Notes under the pieces: model-generated | Seen by the model: the letters and a program-made list of their open reading frames with translations, nothing else | Database searches by the model: none | Told to the model about the DNA's origin: nothing | Assembly: GCF_016775155.1 (NCBI RefSeq) | Contig: NZ_JAEUGD010000004.1 | Span: 62,001-126,000 of the forward strand | From: Fulvivirga marina | Lineage (GTDB): Bacteria; Bacteroidota; Bacteroidia; Cytophagales; Cyclobacteriaceae | Reading direction: 5' to 3' | Length of the DNA: 64,000 nt | Shown: piece after piece, positions 27,240 through 37,413 of the stretch | How positions within the stretch are numbered: position 1 is the stretch's first letter | Layout of the letters: every line of letters begins with the position of its first letter | Made by a program: the position numbers and the translations under genes

Positions 27240-29100
27240 CCACTACAACCTTCGTCCCATCTCCTTCTAGTTTAATCATATCATTCTCATGTGGAAGATT
27301 AGATTCAGGAGTCATAGAAAAAGGTATGTGCTGAGGAATATAATCCTCCTTTGCACCCGGCTTACTATAGTCATATGGCCATCTGTATACTGTAGGAATC
27401 TCTCCAGGCCAGTTTCCATGACCAGGGTTAACAGGCGTAGTCCATTCCAAAGTATTAGACTGCCAAGGGTTAGCTGAAGCTTTTCTACCTCTGTACATAC
27501 TATAGAAGAAGTTGAAAATGAAAATAATCTGCGCTACCAAAGTAAGTATAGCAGCAACACTAACAAGCGTATTTAAATCTGAGAAAGAGTTAAAAGTATC
27601 ATAATTAGTGAACGAATAATATCTTCTAGGGTATCCTGCTATACCAATATAGTGCATAGGGAAGAACACCAAATAAACTCCCACAAATGTTAACCAGAAG
27701 TGAATGTAACCAAGTTTGGCATCCATCATACGACCAAACATTTTAGGGAACCAATGATAAACCCCGGCAAGCATACCAAAGAAAGCTGCACTACCCATTA
27801 CGAGGTGGAAGTGAGCTACCACAAAATATGTATCGTGCAATTGAATATCAATAGCTGAATTACCAAGGTGAATACCAGTAAGACCACCTGAAATAAAGAA
27901 TGACACCAAACCTATTGAAAAAAGCATCGCCGGTGTAAACCTGATATTACCTCTCCATAACGTAGTGAGGTAGTTAAACACCTTTACTGCTGATGGTACC
28001 GCAATAATCAATGTCAATAACATAAATACAGATCCTAAGAAAGGATTCATACCTGACACGAACATGTGGTGTGCCCATACAACAAATGATAAGATTGCAA
28101 TGAACAATATGGAGCCAACCATTGCCTTATACCCAAAGATAGGTTTACGAGAGTTGGTAGCAATTACCTCAGAAGTGATACCCAATGCCGGCAACAATAC
28201 AATATAAACCTCAGGGTGCCCTAAGAACCAGAACAAGTGCTGGAATAAAATTGGACTACCTCCCTGATTTGGCAGTGCCTCTCCATTAATATATATATCT
28301 GAAAGGTAAAAGCTTGTACCGAAGCTTCTATCGAAAATCAATAATAATGCAGCAGCAAACAACACGGGAAACGATAATAGACCAATAACTGCTGTTAAGA
28401 ACAACGCCCATATCGAAAGCGGCAATTTGGCGAAAGACATCCCCTTGGTTCTCAAGTTGATCACCGTAGAGATGTAATTAATACCACCGAGCAAAGATGA
28501 TACAATAAACAGAGCCATAGCTACCAGCCAAAGGGTCATCCCCAAACCAGAACCGTTAACCGCTTGTGGCAATGCACTTAATGGAGGGTAAATAACCCAT
28601 CCTCCAGAAGCAGGGCCTGTTTCAATAAATAAAGATACTAACATGATAACACTGGATACAAAGAAGAACCAGTAAGAAAGCATATTCATGAAGCCCGATG
28701 CCATATCGCGTGCCCCAATCTGTAATGGTATCAGGAAGTTGGCAAAAGTACCACTTAAACCAGCTGTAAGCACAAAGAATACCATAATAGTACCGTGCAT
28801 AGTTACAAGAGCCAGGTAAAACTCAGGATCAAGCTTACCTTCCGGAGTGATCCAGCCCCCAAGTATTGGTTTCAACCAATCCAGTTGTGCCTCGGGAAAA
28901 CCTAATTGTAACCTAAATATAACAGATAATGTACCCCCAACAAGCGCCCAAAAAATCCCAGTTATAAGGAATTGTTTGGCGATCATTTTATGGTCGGTAC
29001 TGAAAACATAAGTTGTCCAAAAGTTGCCATGATGATCGTGATCATGCTCATGACCATCATGATGAGTTTCTTCAGTAATGTGTATATCAGCAGTTGCCAT
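27226..29100 (-). CDS. coxA: Cytochrome c oxidase subunit I (aa3-type)
   Basis: 624 residues, twelve or so membrane helices. Catalytic ligands are visible: the CuB His and cross-linked Tyr in GHPEVYIVLLPALG, the CuB His pair in WAHHMFVSGM, and heme ligands in VVAHFHLVMGS. It reduces O2 to water and pumps protons. The first 30 residues are unusually histidine-rich (HHDGHEHDHDHHG), just before the WTTYVFSTDHK start of the conserved region. It lies 13 bases after coxB. Confidence 0.98.
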   Translation of the reverse strand: MATADIHITEETHHDGHEHDHDHHGNFWTTYVFSTDHKMIAKQFLITGIFWALVGGTLSVIFRLQLGFPEAQLDWLKPILGGWITPEGKLDPEFYLALVTMHGTIMVFFVLTAGLSGTFANFLIPLQIGARDMASGFMNMLSYWFFFVSSVIMLVSLFIETGPASGGWVIYPPLSALPQAVNGSGLGMTLWLVAMALFIVSSLLGGINYISTVINLRTKGMSFAKLPLSIWALFLTAVIGLLSFPVLFAAALLLIFDRSFGTSFYLSDIYINGEALPNQGGSPILFQHLFWFLGHPEVYIVLLPALGITSEVIATNSRKPIFGYKAMVGSILFIAILSFVVWAHHMFVSGMNPFLGSVFMLLTLIIAVPSAVKVFNYLTTLWRGNIRFTPAMLFSIGLVSFFISGGLTGIHLGNSAIDIQLHDTYFVVAHFHLVMGSAAFFGMLAGVYHWFPKMFGRMMDAKLGYIHFWLTFVGVYLVFFPMHYIGIAGYPRRYYSFTNYDTFNSFSDLNTLVSVAAILTLVAQIIFIFNFFYSMYRGRKASANPWQSNTLEWTTPVNPGHGNWPGEIPTVYRWPYDYSKPGAKEDYIPQHIPFSMTPESNLPHENDMIKLEGDGTKVVVDEKK

Positions 29101-29113
29101 AATATCTAACTTT

Positions 29114-30178
29114 CTATAATGATGCTTCTAATTCTTCTTTATCGATACCAGCCTTAATAATTGCCAGTTCCCTTTTATCTGCCGGTACCTTTTCAAGGTA
29201 ATCCGAGTTCAACTTCAGCCATGTAGGCTGCGCCGCTTTCCACGCTTCATAATCTTCAGGCTCCTCTACAATTACCTTCAATTTCATAGAGAAATGTCCT
29301 CTACCACATATTTCTGTACAAGTAATAAAGTAGTCAAACTCGGGATCACCTAGCTCTGACCTCATTTCCTCAGTACTTTTAGTTGCGGTAAATTTGAAAT
29401 GGGTTGGCATGCCTGGAACAGCATCCATCTTCAATCTGAAATGCGGAATGAATACACTATGCAGTACATCGCGTGCTCGGATGTTGAGCAGCACCTCTTT
29501 TCCTTTTGGAACATGCATTTCCAAAGGAACAAAATCATCATAAGAGTTTTCATCGGTAACATCCATACCAAAAAGGTTTCCTTCTTTATCATTAATCAAC
29601 CTGAAATCATAATCACCAAGTTGATTATCTTGTACGCCTGGATATCTAACTGCCCATGCAAATTGATAACCCATAACTTCGATCACCTCCGCATCCTCTG
29701 AAGCTGGTGCAGTAATGTTATTCCAAGCTCTCAGACCAGTGAACACAAGTGTTGCCAACACAATAGCTGGTACTACCGTCCAGAGTATTTCGAGCTTCAC
29801 ATTATCAGGAAAGAATGTAGCTCTCGATCCCTCCTTATGCTGATACTTAAAACTGAATACAAACAGCAAAATATTAGTAAGGACAAATACAAATGCTGTT
29901 ATAGCTGTTGTAATCCAGAAAGTAGTGTCTATGTCAGCACCATGAACAGAAGCCACTGGAATGGTGTATTTGTCAAAATAAGTAAATGAATACCAGAAAA
30001 AGAAGCCTAAACCACTGAGCATAAACACAATCATTAATGCTGCATTTATTCTGTTACTGGAACCTACGACTTTTTTGTCTGTACCCTTTACTACATTGAC
30101 CAGTGTGCCTATTCTAAATAAAGTTAATAGAATAACCACAAGAAGAATGGTACCTATAGCAATAATCACTTCGAACAT
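29114..30178 (-). CDS. coxB: Cytochrome c oxidase subunit II
   Basis: 354 residues. Three hydrophobic segments (about 2-24, 45-70, 86-112) precede the periplasmic cupredoxin domain. The CuA site is complete: a His in VLHSVFIPHFRLK, then CTEICGRGHFSMK supplying two Cys, His and Met. There is no C-terminal fused cytochrome c domain, so the oxidase is aa3- rather than caa3-type. Electrons must come from a separate heme protein, most plausibly one of the Act cytochromes encoded upstream. It starts 39 bases after actF. Confidence 0.97.
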   Translation of the reverse strand: MFEVIIAIGTILLVVILLTLFRIGTLVNVVKGTDKKVVGSSNRINAALMIVFMLSGLGFFFWYSFTYFDKYTIPVASVHGADIDTTFWITTAITAFVFVLTNILLFVFSFKYQHKEGSRATFFPDNVKLEILWTVVPAIVLATLVFTGLRAWNNITAPASEDAEVIEVMGYQFAWAVRYPGVQDNQLGDYDFRLINDKEGNLFGMDVTDENSYDDFVPLEMHVPKGKEVLLNIRARDVLHSVFIPHFRLKMDAVPGMPTHFKFTATKSTEEMRSELGDPEFDYFITCTEICGRGHFSMKLKVIVEEPEDYEAWKAAQPTWLKLNSDYLEKVPADKRELAIIKAGIDKEELEASL

Positions 30179-30217
30179 ATCCCTATATATTAATCTTTAA
30201 ATTTAATTCAGTTTCTA

Positions 30218-31600
30218 TTAAATATGGTGATGTAAACTTTCCTCCAGCATAGGGTGATTCTTCGCATATAACGGAGCCTTTGCCAGATTCGAGAGTGTTA
30301 CAAACAAAAATGCTACACCAAATATCATTAACATACCAATTTCCGTGAAGCCAAAGCTTCCGTTTTCCTGCATAACACCAGGCGTTATCATCAGATAGAA
30401 ATCAAACCAGTGACCCACAATAACTATAGGGCAAACCAATTTAAGCAAAGACATGTGCCTCTTCGCATCTCTTGTCATCAACAACAAGAAAGGTAACAGG
30501 AAGTTCAATATCAAGTTAAGGAAAAATACCCATTTATATTGGCTCGAGTCCAATCGCTCGATAAAGTAGATAGTTTCCTCAGGGATATTAGCATAGTAGA
30601 TCAACAAGAACTGAGAGAACCATATGTATGTCCAGAAAATGCTGAACCCAAAGATAAATTTACCAATATCGTGCAGGTGGTTAGCATTAACCACTTTAAG
30701 GTAGCCGTTTTGCTTAAGCACTACAACTATAAGTGTAATTACAGCCAAACCATTTACCCACCAACTAGCAAAGACATACCACCCAAACATAGTACTGAAC
30801 CAGTGCGGATCAACTGACATAATCCAATCCCATGCTGATACTGAAGAACTAACAGCAAATATTACCAGGAATATTGCAGAAAATTTTCTTGCCTTATACC
30901 AGTGCTTAACATCACCATCAATATCTTCCGCAAGCATTTCCCTTTTAATCCAGATGAAGAACATGTACCACAATACAAAAAACACAACCATTCTAAGAAG
31001 ATAAAATAGTGGTACCGAAGAACCTGCTGCTAATGGCCAGAACCATAAAGTACTCTTACCTATAAGTATGTCATCAGCATGATCTCCGTGATAAAGATCA
31101 CTATGAGTCCAGTGGAAAACATCTGCCTTAACAATCCACCAAGAAATGAACATCAAAATACCGGCAAATGGCAACCAATGAGCCATAGCCAAAGGAATTC
31201 TTTTCATACCTGCTGACCAACCAGCCTGAGCAGCATATTGAATAGCAACAAAAAATAATCCTATAATGCCTAATCCAGTGAAATAAACATTGTTTACCCA
31301 AAGGTTGGTAAAAACGTTTTTCAACCAAGGTGCTGAACCGTGGTGTCCTCCTTCCTCTCCATGTGCTTCTTCAGCTGCGTGAGTGCCTGCTCCCTCCTGA
31401 GGTGATTCAGCACTTGCAACCAAGTCATCAGCTACCTGATGCAATGCAGCATGCTCTTCTCCACCATGCCCATCTCCATGGCCATGGCCAGAATTCATAT
31501 TCATAATTACACCTAAAATCAAAAGCACGAATCCAACGATACCGATGATCATTAAGGTCTTCTTAGCTCCGGAGGTAAACGAAAATCTTTCTTCAGTCAT
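30218..31600 (-). CDS. actF: Alternative complex III quinol-site membrane subunit ActF
   Basis: 460 residues with about ten membrane helices, the NrfD-like ActF subunit of ACIII. A first helix (about 16-34) is followed by a periplasmic insert very rich in histidine, glycine and acid (HGHGDGHGG, HAAEEAHGEEGGHHG), then the conserved helices (IPLAMAHWLPFAGILMFISWWIVKAD onward). ActF and ActC form the membrane core; ActF resembles quinol-binding NrfD proteins but lacks a cofactor of its own. The gene sits 73 bases after actE, the widest gap inside the act genes. Confidence 0.95.
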   Translation of the reverse strand: MTEERFSFTSGAKKTLMIIGIVGFVLLILGVIMNMNSGHGHGDGHGGEEHAALHQVADDLVASAESPQEGAGTHAAEEAHGEEGGHHGSAPWLKNVFTNLWVNNVYFTGLGIIGLFFVAIQYAAQAGWSAGMKRIPLAMAHWLPFAGILMFISWWIVKADVFHWTHSDLYHGDHADDILIGKSTLWFWPLAAGSSVPLFYLLRMVVFFVLWYMFFIWIKREMLAEDIDGDVKHWYKARKFSAIFLVIFAVSSSVSAWDWIMSVDPHWFSTMFGWYVFASWWVNGLAVITLIVVVLKQNGYLKVVNANHLHDIGKFIFGFSIFWTYIWFSQFLLIYYANIPEETIYFIERLDSSQYKWVFFLNLILNFLLPFLLLMTRDAKRHMSLLKLVCPIVIVGHWFDFYLMITPGVMQENGSFGFTEIGMLMIFGVAFLFVTLSNLAKAPLYAKNHPMLEESLHHHI

Positions 31601-31673
31601 TTCAATTATATTTTATGCCTAAGGGCATTGTCTTTATATCAATTTCGAATTCACCAAACAGGTGTATGATGAA

Positions 31674-32309
31674 CTACTGGTTTTGAAGTTTTTTTACATA
31701 TCTGGCTATTTTCCACCTATCCTCAGGCTTAACCTGAGAACCATGAGGTTGCATTAAGCCTTTTCCCCAGGTTATCACATGGAAAATGTGACCTTCCGAA
31801 ATATTCTGATAAGCTGCACCAGTCAAGTTAGCCACACCAGGATATTTATCAGCAACAGGACCATCAGCCTGGCCAGATCCACCATGACAATGATCGCAAT
31901 ATCTATCATATAGTAATTTCCCACCCGCTAAAACATCATCTGTTTTAGGTAAAGGGCTTTTCAAAGTTCTTGCAGCCAAATCCAAACTGTCTTTAGGAAT
32001 TCTGTATGGTAAGTATCCCTTATCTGATCTAGGTACGACATTAGCAGGAGGAACTCTCATGGTCATCCTGTAAGGGTTTAATGGATTTGAATTATAGTAC
32101 TCTCCATGATTATCACCATTGCTATCTAAAAGCTCCGCCATATTACCAGCACTTTCATCTGTAATCTGCTTTAGAGGCTCGTACGCAACAGAGTGATACA
32201 TGTTAGGCGCATACTCCAACCCTTGGTTCTCACCACCCGCACCACAAGCAGTAAGTGCAGCACCAACAGCAAAAAGAGAAGCGAATTTTATATGTTTATA
32301 TATATTCAT
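31674..32309 (-). CDS. actE: Alternative complex III monoheme cytochrome c lipoprotein ActE
   Basis: 211 residues with a lipoprotein signal (lipidated Cys22 in ALTAC). The heme-binding motif is CDHCH (138-142), with a likely axial methionine at Met186 (GKGLMQPHG). ActE takes electrons from the multiheme ActA and is a candidate donor to the aa3 oxidase or to soluble cytochrome c. It is exposed on the periplasmic face. It lies 14 bases after actD. Confidence 0.95.
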   Translation of the reverse strand: MNIYKHIKFASLFAVGAALTACGAGGENQGLEYAPNMYHSVAYEPLKQITDESAGNMAELLDSNGDNHGEYYNSNPLNPYRMTMRVPPANVVPRSDKGYLPYRIPKDSLDLAARTLKSPLPKTDDVLAGGKLLYDRYCDHCHGGSGQADGPVADKYPGVANLTGAAYQNISEGHIFHVITWGKGLMQPHGSQVKPEDRWKIARYVKKLQNQ

Positions 32310-32323
32310 GCTCAGAAAAATTC

Positions 32324-32854
32324 TTAATCTTCAAATTTTTTATCGTTAACCTCAGTAGCTCCACTATCACCGATAATACCCTTGATCTGATCAACAGTCA
32401 ATTTATTTTTAGCCAGATCAATAGCCATAACGTGCTTATCATCAGTAATTCTTATATCCATCAAACGAGGCTTCTTATAAGGCTTCAAATCACTAACTAT
32501 CATAAATGTACCTACCATACCTAAAGCAGAAAGTAAGACAGTCAACTCAAATGTAACCGGCACAAATGGCGGTATTGATGCGAAGTTTTTACCCCCAATG
32601 ATCATTGGCCAGTCAAACCCCAACATCCACGTCTGCATAGTTAAGGCCAGAGTAGTACCCAGAAGGCCGAACAAGAATGCTGCTATTGGAAGTCTGGTTC
32701 TCTTATAACCCAACACTTCATCCAAACCGTGAACCGGAAAAGGAGAATACACTTCATGAATCTTGACTCCGCTCTCTCTTACCTTGGTTACGGCTTTCAA
32801 GAGAACATCCTCATCATCATAAATACCTAATACAAAGTTTTTATTACTTTCCAT
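32324..32854 (-). CDS. actD: Alternative complex III membrane subunit ActD (DUF3341)
   Basis: 176 residues. The N-terminal soluble domain (VLGIYDDEDVLLKAVTKVRESGVKIHEVYSPFPVHGLDEVLG) is the DUF3341 signature, followed by two membrane helices and a short C-terminal domain. ActD is a structural subunit of ACIII, without cofactor. Two bases separate it from actC. Confidence 0.96.
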   Translation of the reverse strand: MESNKNFVLGIYDDEDVLLKAVTKVRESGVKIHEVYSPFPVHGLDEVLGYKRTRLPIAAFLFGLLGTTLALTMQTWMLGFDWPMIIGGKNFASIPPFVPVTFELTVLLSALGMVGTFMIVSDLKPYKKPRLMDIRITDDKHVMAIDLAKNKLTVDQIKGIIGDSGATEVNDKKFED

Positions 32855-32856
32855 TT

Positions 32857-34224
32857 TTACTTATTGCTTTTTAAAGATGATGACTTGATAATACTCTTAA
32901 CCTCGGCCATGTTGATTACAGGGAAGAACTTGGCAAATAACAAGAATGCTGTAAAGAATAAACCGAAGGTAAATAGGTACACACCTACATCGTAGAACGT
33001 AGGGTAGAACATTGCCCAACTAGATGGCAGATAATCGCGGTGCAAAGAGGTAACGATAATTACGAAACGCTCGAACCACATACCAATATTCACAATGATG
33101 GACAAAATGAATGTCGCTGCAATGTTCGTTCTGATGTTTTTGAACCAAAATAACTGAGGTGAAATAACGTTACACGTCATCATGGTCCAGTATGCCCACC
33201 AGTAAGGACCAGTAGCCCTGTTAATGAAAGCATATTGTTCTGCATCGACACCAGAATACCATGCGATAAAGAACTCAGTAATATAAGCTATCCCTACAAT
33301 AGAACCCGTGATGATAATTACAATATTCATCAACTCTATGTGATTGATAGTAATATAATCTTCTAATTTGAAAACCTTTCTGGTCACCAACATCAGTGTA
33401 AGTACCATGGCAAAACCAGAGAAAATCGCTCCCGCAACGAAATAAGGAGGGAAGATGGTGGTATGCCAACCTGGTATAACTGAAGTAGCAAAGTCAAAAG
33501 ATACTATAGTGTGTACTGAAAGTACCAGAGGAGTTGCTAAACCTGCCAAAATTAAGGCTACAGATTCATAGCGCATCCAAGTCTTGGCAGCTCCATCCCA
33601 ACCAAAACTAAGTACTCCGTAAGCCGCTTTTGATATTTTATTAGTGGCTCGGTCTCTGATTGATGCAAAGTCAGGGATAAGACCAATATACCAGAACACT
33701 AATGATACTGTAAAATAAGTACTGATCGCAAATACGTCCCATAATAGTGGAGAGTTGAAGTTTACCCACAACGATCCCCATGTATTTGGAAGTGGCAACG
33801 CCCAGTAGAATCCAACCCAAAGTCTCCCCATGTGTAAACCAGGGAAACATGCTGCACAAATTACGGCGAAGATGGTCATCGCCTCAGCAGCACGGTTAAT
33901 GGACATTCTCCATTTTTGTCTGAAAAGCAAAAGAATTGCCGAAATAAGTGTTCCTGCATGACCGATACCAACCCACCATACGAAGTTGGTGATATCCCAG
34001 GCCCATCCTACTGTTTTATTTAATCCCCAGACACCAATACCATCCCACAACAGCATGAACACTGCGTAAGTACCAATACCGAGAGTGGCTAAAGAAATAG
34101 CCATTCCCATCATCCAAGACTTGGTTGGTTTTCCTTCTACTTGCCTGCAGATATCTTCCGTAACATCATGAACGGTCTTCCCACCGGTAACTAATGGTTC
34201 GCGAACGGATGAAGTAACTTGCAT
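32857..34224 (-). CDS. actC: Alternative complex III NrfD-like quinol oxidase subunit ActC
   Basis: 455 residues, ten membrane helices of the NrfD/PsrC family: [32 protein letters not shown], then [27 protein letters not shown] with the helix-bundle residues that form the menaquinol pocket. It oxidises menaquinol and hands electrons to the Fe-S clusters of ActB. It lies 31 bases after actB and is followed by actD after two bases. Confidence 0.97.
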   Translation of the reverse strand: MQVTSSVREPLVTGGKTVHDVTEDICRQVEGKPTKSWMMGMAISLATLGIGTYAVFMLLWDGIGVWGLNKTVGWAWDITNFVWWVGIGHAGTLISAILLLFRQKWRMSINRAAEAMTIFAVICAACFPGLHMGRLWVGFYWALPLPNTWGSLWVNFNSPLLWDVFAISTYFTVSLVFWYIGLIPDFASIRDRATNKISKAAYGVLSFGWDGAAKTWMRYESVALILAGLATPLVLSVHTIVSFDFATSVIPGWHTTIFPPYFVAGAIFSGFAMVLTLMLVTRKVFKLEDYITINHIELMNIVIIITGSIVGIAYITEFFIAWYSGVDAEQYAFINRATGPYWWAYWTMMTCNVISPQLFWFKNIRTNIAATFILSIIVNIGMWFERFVIIVTSLHRDYLPSSWAMFYPTFYDVGVYLFTFGLFFTAFLLFAKFFPVINMAEVKSIIKSSSLKSNK

Positions 34225-34255
34225 ATTATATTAGTTAATTTGTTCTAAGTAAGTT

Positions 34256-37200
34256 TTAAGCTTTGGTTTCCTCGTTATCCTTATTTCTGATCTTAGTCAG
34301 ATAAGTAATATTAGGTTTTGTTCCTATTTCTGCCAATACATGATATGCTCTTGGCTCATGAATTTCCTTTTCAGTGATATAATCAGCTGCTTCGGTATCC
34401 TTGATATTAAGCATTTTGTAAATTTTGCTTTCCTTATCATTCATATCACCAAACATAATGGCATCAGTAGGACATGAACTCGCACAAGCTGTTGTTACTT
34501 CACCGTCAACAGGCCTTCTTCCCTCCTTCTTCGCTTCGAGTTTTGCATACTGGATTCTTTGAACGCAGAATGAACATTTTTCCATTACACCTCTTGATCT
34601 TACGGTAACATCTGGGTTCAACACCATTTTACCAAGATCATTATTCATAGCTGTATTGATGTTCTCAAAGTCACCGTTGTCATGATACTTGAACCAGTTG
34701 AAGCGTCTTACTTTATAAGGACAGTTATTAGCACAGTATCTTGTACCAATACATCTGTTATATGTCATCTGGTTAAGACCTTCCGTACTATGTGTAGTTG
34801 CTGCAACAGGGCAAACTGTCTCACAAGGAGCGTTATTACAATGCTGACAAAGCATAGGCTGGAATGTCACTTCAGGATTTGCTGCCGCCTGCTCTAACCC
34901 TTTATGATCATCAGCCGGAGCATCACTGCTGTAATATCTGTCGATCCTCAACCAGTGCATATCCCTTCTATTGATAACCTCTTCTCTACCTACAACGGGA
35001 ACGTTGTTTTCTGACTGACAGGCAATAGTACATGCGCTACATCCAGTACAAGAGTTAAGGTCGATCGCCATACCCCAATGGTGGTTATTATATTTATGAC
35101 CTTTCCAAAGTGATAATGCCCCTGCATCTACCTTACCGTCTTCTGACATCCAGGTAGAAATTTTAGGCTCATGACGGCCTGCAAGAGGATTAACCTTATA
35201 TTCAGAAAGTATAGATTCCTGAATAACGTTATCTCTACCCATATACGTCTGATGCGTCTGGGTTTTAGCTATCTGATATTTTTCTGAAAGTACTTCTACC
35301 GTAACATCACTTAATACATTGTAGCTTACTGCACCGTTAAGTGTAGTTACGAAAGGATAGGCATCAACACCTCTTCCATCGGCTACTTTACCTGCATTTA
35401 AACGACCGTATCCAAGCGCTAAACCTACCGTACCTTCGGCCTGCCCTGGCTGGATAAGAATAGGAAGCTCAACAGAAACTCCTTTTACAGTAAGTTTCGC
35501 TTTATTGCAATGTCCTTCGAAGTATTCTACACCATTCTCGTCAGCCCATTTCTTACTAACAGTAAGGTAGTTATCCCAAGTTGATTTTGTAACCGGATCG
35601 GGCATCTCCTGCAACCATGGGTTGTTGGCTTGTGTACCATCTCCAATTCCCACTTTCTGATACAATGCAAGCTCGAGTCCTGAACCTTTATAGTTCTTAT
35701 TAATGGCCTGTACAGCACTGCTAACATTACCACTGAATGGTACAGCAGCTCCAACAACAGCAGCTACTTCAGTTGCTACTGAATCAGCCTCAACTGCATT
35801 AGCAACTCCACTACCTTGATATACTCCATCATGCAACGCTTGCTCCCAGTTGCTAACACCCATATCTCTGTTCCAGGTGTTTTTCAGATAAGAATAATAA
35901 TCAGGAGTATCAACACCTGTCCACTTCAAAAGACTTTCTTCAGCTTGTCTTGTTTTGAAGATTGGTGTAATAGTAGGCTGAATCAGGCTGTATTGACCTT
36001 TCTTAGGTTCCGCATCACCCCATGATTCAAGAAAATGATGATTTGGAGCTACGTAGTCTGATGCAACTGCTGTTTCATCAGGTCTGTCAGCTGTAGATAT
36101 TTTAAGTGAGATCTTACTTAATGCACCAGCAATGTCTTCACCTTTATAATTATAAACCGGGTTACAGTTATAGAAAATAACTCCGGCGATACGACCAGCT
36201 TTAGCATCAGCTACGAATTTCTTCATTTCTACATCGTTACCCTGGCGATAGTACGCAGGAGTAGACATATCAATAGTAGAACCGTAATTGCTCAATGCAT
36301 TATTGATAGCATTAACCACAAGCTGTACAGCCGGATCATTTGAACCGGAAACAACTAATGATTTACCTTTTGCTTTTTTCAGCTCAGTCGCTGCTTTATC
36401 AATATATTTTATCTGTGACTTCTTGCCACCGGTAATAGCCTCATAAAGTGCAACTACAGCTTTACCCTCATCAGAAGGTTTAATTGGTGTTCTGTAGTCC
36501 GCATTAGCACCGGTAGTTGTCAGATTTGACTCAAACTGATAATGACGAGACATGGTCTTTTTGTTAGGACCAATTTTTCTCGTTTTACTATATTGCTTAG
36601 AGAACTCAACAGGTGAGATCCATGTGCCTAAGAAATCAGCACCAAAACTTACAATAACATCAGCTTTGCTGAAGTCATATGAAGGAATCGCCCTCTGACC
36701 AAAAGACTCTTCATTAGCAGCAAGAATACCATGTGCAGAAACAGCATCATAAGTAACATGCTGTGCTGTAGGGTATTTCGCTTTAAAGTCTTCGATAACC
36801 TTCTTAGTGGTCGGGCTCAAAATTGTATTGCTTACAATTCTGATCTGTCCTCCCTGAGCAGCAATGCTACCCAATTTGCTTATAACAGCTTTATCAAGAT
36901 CTTCCCATTTACCCTCCTTACCTTCTACAACAGGCGCTACAAGACGCTCGTTATCATATAAAGTAAGAACGGAAGCCTGTACCTGAGCACTGGTTCCGCC
37001 TTGAGTAATTTCAGAAAGTTTGTTTCCTTCAATTTTTATAGGGCGCCCTTCCCTGGTTTTTACCAAAATACTACAATAGTCACCACCACTAGTGTAGGTA
37101 GACGCATAATAGTTAGGGACACCGGGATCTACGTCAACAGGTTTATTAACATAAGGAATAGCTTTTCTAATCGGAGCCTCACAGGCTGCCAATGACACTG

Positions 37201-37372
37201 CTGCTATACCAAAACCCATCATCTTCAAAAAGTCTCTTCTGCTGCTTCCGCCCCCTTCATTTTGATTGATGGGAAGGAATTCCGGGAACTCCTTATCTGC
37301 ATTCTTTACAAATGCGGGATCATTTGATAACTGCTCAATGCCTTTCCAGTATGTCTTTTTATTATCGCTCAT
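34256..37372 (-). CDS. actB: Alternative complex III Fe-S subunit ActB
   Basis: 1038 residues. The N-terminus carries a twin-arginine signal starting late (SSRRDFLKMMGFG, Arg45-Arg46) and ending in a lipobox LAAC (Cys64). It therefore looks like a Tat-exported lipoprotein, as the family name 'TAT-variant-translocated' implies. The middle is a molybdopterin-oxidoreductase-like domain without molybdenum ligands in ACIII. The C-terminal part has four cysteine sets: CTGCSACTIAC, CQHCNNAPCETVC, CIGTRYCANNC and CSFC with CASSC, for three [4Fe-4S] and one [3Fe-4S] cluster as known for ACIII. It relays electrons from ActC to ActA. Confidence 0.97.
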   Translation of the reverse strand: MSDNKKTYWKGIEQLSNDPAFVKNADKEFPEFLPINQNEGGGSSRRDFLKMMGFGIAAVSLAACEAPIRKAIPYVNKPVDVDPGVPNYYASTYTSGGDYCSILVKTREGRPIKIEGNKLSEITQGGTSAQVQASVLTLYDNERLVAPVVEGKEGKWEDLDKAVISKLGSIAAQGGQIRIVSNTILSPTTKKVIEDFKAKYPTAQHVTYDAVSAHGILAANEESFGQRAIPSYDFSKADVIVSFGADFLGTWISPVEFSKQYSKTRKIGPNKKTMSRHYQFESNLTTTGANADYRTPIKPSDEGKAVVALYEAITGGKKSQIKYIDKAATELKKAKGKSLVVSGSNDPAVQLVVNAINNALSNYGSTIDMSTPAYYRQGNDVEMKKFVADAKAGRIAGVIFYNCNPVYNYKGEDIAGALSKISLKISTADRPDETAVASDYVAPNHHFLESWGDAEPKKGQYSLIQPTITPIFKTRQAEESLLKWTGVDTPDYYSYLKNTWNRDMGVSNWEQALHDGVYQGSGVANAVEADSVATEVAAVVGAAVPFSGNVSSAVQAINKNYKGSGLELALYQKVGIGDGTQANNPWLQEMPDPVTKSTWDNYLTVSKKWADENGVEYFEGHCNKAKLTVKGVSVELPILIQPGQAEGTVGLALGYGRLNAGKVADGRGVDAYPFVTTLNGAVSYNVLSDVTVEVLSEKYQIAKTQTHQTYMGRDNVIQESILSEYKVNPLAGRHEPKISTWMSEDGKVDAGALSLWKGHKYNNHHWGMAIDLNSCTGCSACTIACQSENNVPVVGREEVINRRDMHWLRIDRYYSSDAPADDHKGLEQAAANPEVTFQPMLCQHCNNAPCETVCPVAATTHSTEGLNQMTYNRCIGTRYCANNCPYKVRRFNWFKYHDNGDFENINTAMNNDLGKMVLNPDVTVRSRGVMEKCSFCVQRIQYAKLEAKKEGRRPVDGEVTTACASSCPTDAIMFGDMNDKESKIYKMLNIKDTEAADYITEKEIHEPRAYHVLAEIGTKPNITYLTKIRNKDNEETKA

Positions 37373-37413
37373 AATCTATCAATAGATGGAAATCTTATAA
37401 TCAGTTTTTTATT

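Noticed and set aside
34256-37372. ActB as a molybdenum enzyme
   Set aside because: The molybdopterin-oxidoreductase-like region belongs to the ACIII ActB architecture, in which the cofactor is absent; no cofactor gene is nearby.
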